Below are positions 57,441 through 64,000 of a DNA stretch of 64,000 nt, piece after piece (position 1 is the first letter of the stretch; the number at the start of each line of letters is the position of its first letter). A model generated the notes under the pieces. It ran no database searches. It worked only from the letters and a program-made list of their open reading frames with translations, and was not told where the DNA came from. The translations under genes were made by a program, and so were the position numbers. The stretch comes from Gonatopus flavifemur (taxonomy: Eukaryota > Arthropoda > Insecta > Hymenoptera > Dryinidae). The stretch covers positions 43,792,001-43,856,000 of the forward strand of contig JAFFJZ010000002.1 in NCBI GenBank assembly GCA_018340375.1, given 5' to 3'.

Positions 57441-58326
57441 TGTCTATTCTCCCGTTTGCATGTGTTGATTTCTCATTAACATTTCTGGGCGCGTATACCA
57501 CCCAACCAATTATCCAAGAATTTGCATTTTTAATAACTCCATATCATCTTTGTGAATTCTCACAATCATAGATTCTATCTTCCAAATTATATCATATCAC
57601 GTAATTTGAATAATTCATGGAATACAAATTTGCGAAGAAAAATGAAGATAAGTCTCAAAAAACTAAATGTCTTCTGAAATATAAATACCACGATTATAAA
57701 GCAAAAAATGAAACATATTTTTGAAATTTACAATGCTTAACGTAAATTCCGTCAATCGAATATGCCGCGTTCTCCGACTTGGGTGTGTTTTTTAATAGAA
57801 ATTTATTTTTCAAAACTTACTGTGTGCAGCTTATTGGAAATGTTTAAATATGTATAAAAATTACAAAATTTTTTATCTCGTATGGTCTTTTATATACACT
57901 CCAGTGCATATATGGACTGAGATAATTTATGCGACCAAATATCATGGAATATATTCGCCACTCTGTTATTCTTCACTTCTTCTATCTTGATTTGATTGAA
58001 TTTTAACTACATTATCATGTCTTTCGCACGGAAGAAAAAACTTATGTTAACTGTACGTTGAAAATGATGTAAGATACTTTTTTTTTGTTTGGCGTTGAAC
58101 TAAAGACACACTGATATTGAATCTATAATGTTACGGGATTAGAAAGACGTCATGATTTTGATTAATACACCAATTAGCTTCGACATTAGGACTGATGTAT
58201 TTCAGCTTATAATTATCATTGATTGACTCCTTCAATCCTGCAATAACATACCAGAACTGACAAATATCGCATGAGATTTATAACGTATATCAATATGTAC
58301 TCTCCGAATTTCTTGGGGTGGAAACC

Positions 58327-58472
58327 CGCACGAAAAAAAATAATTAGCTATTATTTGGATAGCCAAAAATTAGCCACGAGAGCTATTTTTTAGCTGTCAT
58401 AGCTACTCACTTAGCGGTAGCAGCAAGGAATGTCGCCACCACAGCGAAAATTTAACAGCTAAATTATTTGTC
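58327..58472. repeat. AGCTA-type MITE adjoining 58473
   Basis: CGCACGAAAAAAAATAATTA, then TTAGCTATTATTTGGATAGC, GAGAGCTATTTTTTAGCTGT and AACAGCTAAATTATTTG. Words AGCTA/TAGC. Confidence 0.6.
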
Positions 58473-58703
58473 TGCACGGAGAAAAGAGTATTGCTGGCAT
58501 AACAAGCAGGTCTGTTGATATAGCGCCTACAAAAAAAATTAGCTGAAAAAGCAAGAAAAATGATTGACACAACTAAACTTTTTTGCTGACGTAAACAAAT
58601 TTGTTAACACAACTAACGTCTCAGCTGCTGAAGTGAATATTTTTGCAAGGACAACAAATTTCTTTGTAGGCGCTATACTAGCAAACCATTTTTCCTCCGT
58701 GTG
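58473..58703 (+). repeat. GCACGGAGAAAA MITE (GCTGGCATAAC type), whole copy
   Basis: 231 bp with ends TGCACGGAGAAAAGAG and TTTTTCCTCCGTGTG. Inside, TATAGCGCCTACA near the left pairs with TGTAGGCGCTATA near the right. It directly abuts the AGCTA-type element at 58327-58472. Confidence 0.7.
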
Positions 58704-59234
58704 TCCAAATATCAACCACAAAACCCGTGCAATTAATTTAGTTACAGCAGTGAAAAAAGGGTGCTAAAAAAGTGAGTAGCTGCCTCTAAAATACCTCTAA
58801 AAGGTATCTTGAGATATCTTGGAAATAAAAGGAAATCCATTCTCAAAGGGTGAGAATACTAGAACTTAGAATAAGAATTTCACTTCATAAGGATAAATTT
58901 TCACTCAACACGGAGAAAACAAATTTGCTGTTGCAGCGAAACTTGATCTTTCTGGGCACGTTTTAGGTAGTGGTAAAAATTTTGCTGTCACAGAAATCTA
59001 TTTGCTATGACAACAATCTTGGTAGCTATGACAGCGATTTTTTAGCAAATTTGACAGCAAAAAATGTCGATCCCTCCAGTAAAATTTGTTTGCCATTCTG
59101 TGTAGAATGTTGAAAACTCTGCTAATCCAGCGCAAAATCTGTTGTTCTGTTTAATCATGTTGCTCTCTCAGCGATTCAGTTTGCTGCAGGAGTAAATTTT
59201 TAGTCAGATTAGCAGAAAAATCCCTTATTGTATA

Positions 59235-61124
59235 CAGGGTGGGGCATTTAAAGTGTCGCGGGCGTTTTTTCCAAAAATAAAGTGAGATACGAGAAAATTT
59301 TTCGGACAAAAGTTGTAGGGTACCGAGGGGGACATCCGATGGTGGCCTTGGCTTTGACCTCAAATCTCATCTTCAAGGGCATTCTGAGATCAACTCTTGT
59401 TTTTTAAATAGCATCTCATATTTTTTACTGCAGATTTGGATTCTAGGTCAAAAACCAAGAAACTTTTGTCTGAACCATTTTCCTGAAATCCGCAAAAATG
59501 GCGCTCTAATCGATATTGTTCCATTTTGAATCTGACATTCGAATAACTCGAAAACGAAGGGTCTTGCAAAAGAATGTTTCGTACAAAAGTTGTCAATACA
59601 CAACACATTTCAATCGTCTACATTACCATCATTCAGAGCTCACGCGATGTAAACAAACGACGGGGTTTAGTGAAAATTCACGATTTTGAAAGTCAGTTTG
59701 TCAGTTACATTTGATTATTACTTGGTTTATGACAAATTGAAAATCATGGATATCCGATACACGGTTTCTGAAAAGATCGATATGACCTACATTTACGGTG
59801 AAGTGCATAAGAACCCCAGACAAGCATATGACTTGTATGCAGAACGATTTCCTGAAAGAACAACGCCATCCATTAGGTATTTTCAACGCATTACAAAATT
59901 ATTCTCAGAAACGGGAAGTGTTACAAGGGAAAAACGACATCGAATGAGAACTGTTAGCGGAGAAAATGCGGAAGTTAATGTACTAGCTGCAGTAGCCAAT
60001 AATCCACACGTGAGCTCTCGTGAAATTGAACTCCATTCGGGAATTTCTCGAAGAAGTGTTCTTCGAATACTGAAACGTCACAAATTCCATCCGTATCACA
60101 TTTGTTTGCATCAAGACCTTCACGGTGATGATTTCGAAAATCGTGTACAGTTTTGTCGATGGGGTCTAGCGCAAATGCACAATAACAACTTCATCAACAT
60201 ATTATTTTCTGATGAGTCGACGTTCACCAATCATGGTCAAGTAAATCGACATAATATGCATTACTGGGCGACAGAAAATCCAAGATGGTTACGTCAAGTA
60301 GAGCATCAAAGACAATGGGCTGTGAATGTTTGGTGTGGTATTTTTCGATCTCGAGTAATTGGACCGTACTTCATTGCAGATACGCTAAATGGAGAGAAGT
60401 ACAGACATTTCTTAGATCAAGTACTTCCAACATTACTTGAAGACATACCTATTCAGGAACGATTGAATATGTGGTATCAACACGATGGTTGTCCATCCCA
60501 TTATGCAGTCACAGCTCGAGAAATATTGGAAATATGCGTCAACGAATCATCAATGCATGTGCGAGCATCAATGAAGATATTTTAGCACGAGTTCAGCAAT
60601 CTTTTGTAAAACGTTTTGAAATGTGTATTGAAGTCGAAGGCCATCATTTTGAGCATCTACTGCATTAAAATTATCCAAGTGATGTAGACGATTGAAATGT
60701 GTTGTGTTTTGTCTGTTATACCCCATCACCTCCGTTTCAGTTCAAGGGGTCCCCCTTGGAATCAGACAACTTTTGTCCGAAACATTCTCCTCCAAGACCC
60801 TTCATTTTCGAGTTATTCTAATGTCAGATTCAGTATGGAACAATATCGATTAGAGCGCCATCTTTGCGGATTTCAGGAAAATGGTTCAGACAAAAGTTTC
60901 TTGGTTTTTGACCTAGAATCCAAATCTACAGTGAAAAATATGAGATGCTATTTAAAAAACAAGAGTTTACCTCAGAATGCCCTTGAAGATGAGATTTGAG
61001 GTCAAAGCCAAGGCCACCATCGGATGTCCCCCTCGATACCCTACAATTTTTGTCCGAAAAATTTTCTCGTATCTCATTTTATTTTTGGAAAAAACGCCCG
61101 CGACACTTTAAATGCCCCACCCTG
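59235..61124 (+). mobile_element. Tc1/mariner-superfamily element with TIRs of about 390/440 bp
   Basis: The ends read CAGGGTGGGGCATTTAAAGT inward from both sides, with TA (or TATA) flanks. Left TIR 59235-59623 and right TIR 60682-61124 match closely throughout. The right arm carries an extra block of roughly 55 bp near 60705-60760. Both arms stop at CACAACACATTTCAATCG. Such long TIRs with a short single gene between them are unusual for mariner but known in some Tc1/mariner branches. Confidence 0.9.
59746..60668 (+). pseudogene. Tc1/mariner-like transposase with internal deletion
   Basis: From the ATG at 59746 the frame runs open to 60585. The N-terminal HTH part (EKIDMTYIYGEVHKNPRQAY, then SGISRRSVLRILKRHKFHPY) resembles DUF4817-type transposase heads. 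Catalytic Asp lies in LFSDES (residue 156 from this Met) and in YQHDGCPSHY (residue 247). Just after TAREILE (about 60530) the frame jumps: the next frame continues NMRQRIINACASINEDILA to the stop at 60668, the expected C-terminus. The stretch between, which in relatives holds the RSPDL-type segment with the third acidic residue, is absent. The copy is therefore catalytically dead. Confidence 0.85.
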
Positions 61125-62917
61125 TATATAATACCCCAAGTTGCTGCGTCAGGAAGTTTTCATTGAAGTTGCGTCAAAATTTGAAACTGAGGAGGTCGCG
61201 TGGGGTGTGAATAGTACCCTAAGACATTTTGGCTGTAAATAGCGACGATATGACATTTTTCTCACTATCCTAAAGTATTATAGGTGTTCAAACGTATTTT
61301 TCATAGAATTCTACATATTCTCATGAAATTTTCAACTCCTATGAATGAGAAACAAACTAATCTAATCAAAAATGCAAACAATTTCATTCTCGTAGAATTT
61401 AAAATAATGAGACTTACATAAACCTTCCGGTTACAGAACTCTGTCTCACAAGGGTTGTTTCTTGGAAGAAAGGTCACTGGCGTTTTAATGAACTGCTGAT
61501 GGCCCTGTGATACTGGTAAAAAGCCGTCACTGACTCTTTGAAAGGCCCGCAGCCGTGGTTATTGGACTTTATCTTTGATCACTGACATAATCGTTTTAGG
61601 TTTTTTCTTCAAATTTAAAAAACATCTGTCATACTTTCATGATTAAGTTCCTCCCCAAGTGAGGAACATTGCAGTTGTTATTTTTATAACTTCTGTATCT
61701 CTCGTAATATACTTACATACTTCATATAATCCTGACTAATAATAATATCTCATTAATTTCTCGACACCGATTTTTTACTCATCGTTCTTGAGTTCTTGTC
61801 GCTCACTTGTCTATGCTCGATAATAGGTCTGAGCGGATCTGCTGGCCAGAAAAATACTTCACAAAAACGTTATACGTATTATTCCTACCGAACAAGGCAC
61901 TTCCTTGAAATAATTTTTCCCCAAATAACACGAACATACGGAAAACGTTCTATGCTAGTGCATCAAATATTTAATATGCTATAAACATTCTCAAAACGTT
62001 TTATCAATATTCTGTGCTACCCCTAACAGCACAACGTGCCTTTGAGACGTTTCCTGAACGTTCAGAAAACCTCCTCTATGTTCTATAACCCTTCCATAAA
62101 CGTTCCAGTGACACGTTATGCTGTCTGGGACTAGCGTCGTGAATGAGAATAATAAAAGATTTCAATACTCATGACAAGGCTTCGGGAAATTGATCACAAA
62201 GTACTGCACGTTACACCTTTCCTGTCCCAAGAAAACATGAGTCAAATAGATCGATTTTAAGTTGATTTTAGATGAATTCACATTCAACGAACGTTCAATG
62301 AACCTTCAAATGTCCATAGCTTTATTTTAGGTTCAACGAACGTTTTCTGAACGGTCATGTTCTCGTTGGAGTGCATAAACCAGAGGTGCCAGAAAAAGTA
62401 GCCCAACTGTGATGATTGGATGCTTCTTGTATAACCACCCAACCGTATCCTCGATTCCATAAGAATTCACCAATGACCAAAGTTTGGGCTACTTTTTCTG
62501 GCAACTGTGGCATAAACACGTACTAGTTATTTCAACATGATTGTATTTTAAAGCGAAAATTAATCGTTGATTTCATAATGTTTATTTTTAGTAACATTTC
62601 GATGAGGAAAAGTAGATACCGACAAATGATGTTTTGATAACATATTACTCAAACTAATAGTCTGAAATAACCATCACACGAAGATTCTGAGTAACGTTTT
62701 TTGAATGCATCCGAATCGCCTTTTTAGGTTAATCAATAGACACACGTACGTTTAAAACATGTCAAAAGAGGTCAATAACCACACGTTGTCAATTGGTCGT
62801 ATTCTTCCGTCAATTCGATGGTAAAATGCCGCGGTAAAGCACGAGTTTTTCAACCGTAAAATAAAGTCATAATAACGGTTTGAAGATGGTTCAAAAGACG
62901 TAAAACAGTGACGAGTT
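61125..62917. other. intergenic DNA with word-repeat remnants
   Basis: Holds the 61484-61555 dispersed repeat and GAACGTTC-rich traces (61985-62130, 62270-62370) like 12871-13362. It also has an inverted pair GCCAGAAAAAGTAGCCCAA / TTTGGGCTACTTTTTCTGGC (62390 and 62484). No gene recognised. Confidence 0.45.
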
Positions 62918-62921
62918 TTAA

Positions 62922-63886
62922 CCCTTCGTCCGTAAACCAGGGAATTTCGTGTCGCGGCAAAACCGATTTCGGTAAGGTATTTTGAATTAATTAAGGGAAG
63001 GGAGGCTCCCGTTGCCCCCACCTAAAAAAAGTTATGGAGGTAGTGGAACGGACCCCCAATCATGAAGGCGCCAACCCCCTCCAAGCCGTTGTTGCGAGCG
63101 AGTGAATTTCCGAGTGGACACAGAATCCCCTGGTTTACAGACGGCGTATACCAAACGTAGAGGTTAGCGAAAATTATTTTTTGCTTTTTACCTGTTATAT
63201 TGCATCAGAAAACGTGAAAAAAGAAATCAATCTAGATGAATATGTGTATATGTATATGTATACAGGATGGTTGATAATTGCCGTACACTTTTTCACAAGC
63301 GTACTCTACGCATGAAAACAAATACCATTTTCCGATCTGAAGCTTAACTTCAGAGCTAACTTGAACCAATCAAGTAGAAGCTACATGAGTATATTCGTTG
63401 ATCGTTGGATTAACCCATGTACTTGCCACCAAATAGCCAACTTGTTTTGTTGATAAATTGGAACTTAAAACAAATTCAGTAAATACTGTACATCTTCAAT
63501 TCGTATTTTTGTTCATTTTACCCCTCCAAACTTGAGCATTCAATTTTTCTTAAACAAAATGGGATATTTTTCCCTTGAAAAGTATATTGTTGACCTTCAA
63601 TTCGCTGTTTTTTAAGTCGCGCTATAATAATTTTTCTCAAAGTTATGATTTCTTTTAGTAACTCAACATAAAATCGTGGATTGCTCAATTTGTTTAACCA
63701 AAAATATATGAAAATATTCAATTTTCCGAAATAATATAATTGATATGTCGAGTTGAAGGTTCTCAACAGCAGCATTAATTTTTTCAGATTTTTTTTTATC
63801 ATTTTAAGTTGGTCAAACAACGGCTGGACACAGATGCCCCTGGTTTACAGAGGACGGTTGCCAAAAAAACGCTTACAGACGAAGGG
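62922..63886. mobile_element. TTAA-flanked piggyBac-type element, CCCTTCGTCYGTAA ends
   Basis: TTAA (62918-62921, 63887-63890) flanks CCCTTCGTCCGTAAACC and GCTTACAGACGAAGGG. CCTGGTTTACAG recurs inside near both ends (63128 and 63838). TTAACCC-type ends are typical of piggyBac-like elements. About 965 bp, no transposase frame seen. Confidence 0.7.
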
Positions 63887-64000
63887 TTAATAATAATTTG
63901 AAAATGAGAACTAAACCTAAAGAATTATTTTGAAAATATTTCCCAATCAGCCTGCAACCAAAAATCCATGTTACGAAATCGAACGTTACTTTGATAGTGG

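Noticed and set aside
62752..63021. 89-codon minus-strand frame
   Set aside because: It crosses the TTAA end of the piggyBac-type element at 62922 and has no recognisable domain.
1..64000. CRISPR arrays, bacterial operons, riboswitches
   Set aside because: Spliceosomal introns, mariner/LINE content and AT-rich intergenic DNA show an animal nuclear genome. The repeats are inverted and dispersed, not regularly spaced direct repeats.

Overview
The window is visibly AT-rich eukaryotic DNA with one long multi-intron gene and very many small repeats. It reads as an insect nuclear chromosome. A hymenopteran is only an impression from the mariner and MITE content, not something the sequence proves. 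There is no operon structure, CRISPR array, rRNA gene or convincing tRNA gene.

The one clear host gene is a fatty acyl-CoA reductase (FAR) on the + strand. It has eight coding exons from 21884 to 31730. All seven introns have GT-AG borders and matching phases, and the spliced frame encodes 536 residues with no stop. It contains the Rossmann TGGTGFMG loop, the YxxxK catalytic pair, the [11 protein letters not shown] block, a FAR_C region and a C-terminal membrane helix. It should reduce fatty acyl-CoA to fatty alcohol at the ER membrane, feeding wax, cuticular lipid or pheromone-precursor synthesis. No second host gene was recognised.

The rest is a graveyard of mobile elements. The large ones are: a mariner at 6961-8257 with perfect 36-bp TIRs and a frameshift at the third codon; an irritans-type mariner with an intact 345-codon ORF at 49615-50900, inserted in the 3' part of a dead Jockey/CR1-like LINE (49431-52480); a Tc1/mariner-like element with TIRs of about 390 and 440 bp at 59235-61124 whose transposase has lost the segment with the third catalytic residue; and a fragment of an RTE/CR1-type endonuclease in FAR intron 4.

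The small ones are nearly all foldbacks or MITEs. They fall into recognisable end-types: CACTGAGAGAAAGG (three good copies, two just upstream of FAR and one in intron 2); (T)ACACGGAGAAAA (several palindromes); CACTGTNA; TACCCA-CATAGCAC or TACCCA-AGTAACAC hairpins; TTAA-flanked piggyBac-type elements (34112, 35557, 47756, 62922); TATA-CAGGGTG ends (9541, 59235); a TTA-flanked GGGGCTGTCC element (45921); and a two-layer nested long-TIR structure at 40139-43495.

The least explained pattern is that many of these elements are filled with one short word and its reverse complement (AGCTA, TTCACTC, ACGTTC, AGATATCT, CAGGTCCTGGCC, TTGGGCCC and others). Elements with the same termini can carry different words. 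That, and the nesting, are the main points for follow-up.
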